DNA of 64,000 bases from Mycolicibacterium goodii. Lineage in GTDB: Bacteria; Actinomycetota; Actinomycetes; Mycobacteriales; Mycobacteriaceae. Below the pieces are notes generated by a model, which worked only from the letters and a program-made list of their open reading frames with translations, was not told the DNA's origin and ran no database searches. Position 1 is the stretch's first letter. Each line of letters begins with the position of its first letter. Below are positions 63,861 to 64,000 of the stretch, in pieces. The stretch lies in assembly GCF_001187505.1 (NCBI RefSeq), contig NZ_CP012150.1:3348001-3412000 (forward strand). The letters run 5' to 3'. Made by a program: the position numbers and the translations under genes.

Positions 63861-63907
63861 GCCCGACCTCAACACACCTCTGTTCACTGGTGAAGGAGGC
63901 AACCACC

Positions 63908-64000
63908 ATGGTTGTTGTTGGAGCCGATGTGCACAAGTCCAGCCACACCTTTGTCGCTGTCGACGAGGTCGGACGCAAACTGGGCAGCAAGACCGTGCGG
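63908..64000 (+). CDS. IS110-family transposase, N-terminus (partial)
   Basis: The first 31 codons of a transposase, running off the window. They read VVVGADVHKSSHTFVAVDE, the start of the IS110 DEDD nuclease domain; the Asp of GADVHK is the first catalytic acid. ATG at 63908 is preceded by GAAGGAGG. It catalyses RNA-guided recombination in characterised relatives. Confidence 0.9.
   Translation, partial: MVVVGADVHKSSHTFVAVDEVGRKLGSKTVR

Larger units (their letters stand above)
63595..63907. other. Non-coding region: repeat, IS left end and bridge-RNA-like segment
   Basis: This 313-base gap between the enoyl-CoA hydratase and the transposase holds no gene. It contains the left arm and most of the right arm of the dispersed palindrome (63621-63672), then the IS110 left end, which holds the segment described separately as a bridge RNA. 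Confidence 0.85.
63671..64000 (+). mobile_element. IS110-family insertion sequence (left part)
   Basis: The element is proposed to begin at the CT core 63671-63672, where the palindromic repeat breaks. It has no inverted repeats or target duplication visible, as normal for IS110. It contains a 235-base non-coding left end and the start of the transposase gene and continues beyond the window. The predicted flank on the far side is GCTCGCG followed by the rest of the repeat. Confidence 0.8.

Overview
The window is a high-GC mycobacterial chromosome segment. The order atpC, a DUF2550 membrane protein, PduO-type adenosyltransferase, murA, one rRNA operon without spacer tRNAs, ogt/alkA, class III cyclase, nucS, glgB-glgE/glgP, dinG, pncB, clpS, mec-cysO-cysM, murI, rph, rdgB follows the core gene order I know from mycobacteria. 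The single rRNA operon behind murA and the accessory genes suggest a fast grower of the Mycolicibacterium smegmatis/goodii type. The species cannot be fixed from this window alone.

Layout. 1-3.2 kb: end of the ATP synthase operon, B12 adenosyltransferase, murA, and the rRNA promoter and leader. 3.2-8.5 kb: 16S, 23S and 5S with a strong terminator. 8.5-13.3 kb: DNA repair (Ogt, Ada-AlkA, NucS) and a membrane cyclase. 13.2-16.4 kb: methylmalonyl-CoA epimerase, thiolase, DUF3817 protein, CnoX-like protein. 16.4-24.4 kb: alpha-glucan metabolism (GlgB, GlgE, GlgP) plus a beta-propeller protein. 24.4-37.5 kb: DinG, PncB, ClpS, the cysteine-synthesis set AosR/Mec/CysO/CysM, then MurI, a cAMP phosphodiesterase-like protein, RNase PH and RdgB. 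37.6-43.5 kb: tRNA-Leu, a fatty-acyl-AMP ligase, a second metallopeptidase-like lipoprotein and ahpCD.

43.6-64 kb is accessory. It holds an MHS transporter-LacI-P450 group with matched promoters. Next is a GntR-controlled dehydrogenase/transporter/split-transketolase operon with readable operators. A large acyl-CoA catabolic cluster follows: SDR, two or more CoA ligases, a two-subunit B12 mutase, a luciferase-like oxidoreductase, a class III CoA-transferase, a ferredoxin, a paired acyl-CoA dehydrogenase and an enoyl-CoA hydratase. Its two divergent promoter regions carry repeated or palindromic elements. The adenosyltransferase at the left end could supply the cofactor for this mutase.

The window ends inside an IS110-family element. 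Its left end cuts a dispersed palindromic repeat exactly after GCGTCT. The non-coding region before the transposase folds like a bridge RNA. Its proposed target loop matches the insertion site, and its proposed donor loop matches the element's own left end. This is the most striking signal in the window.
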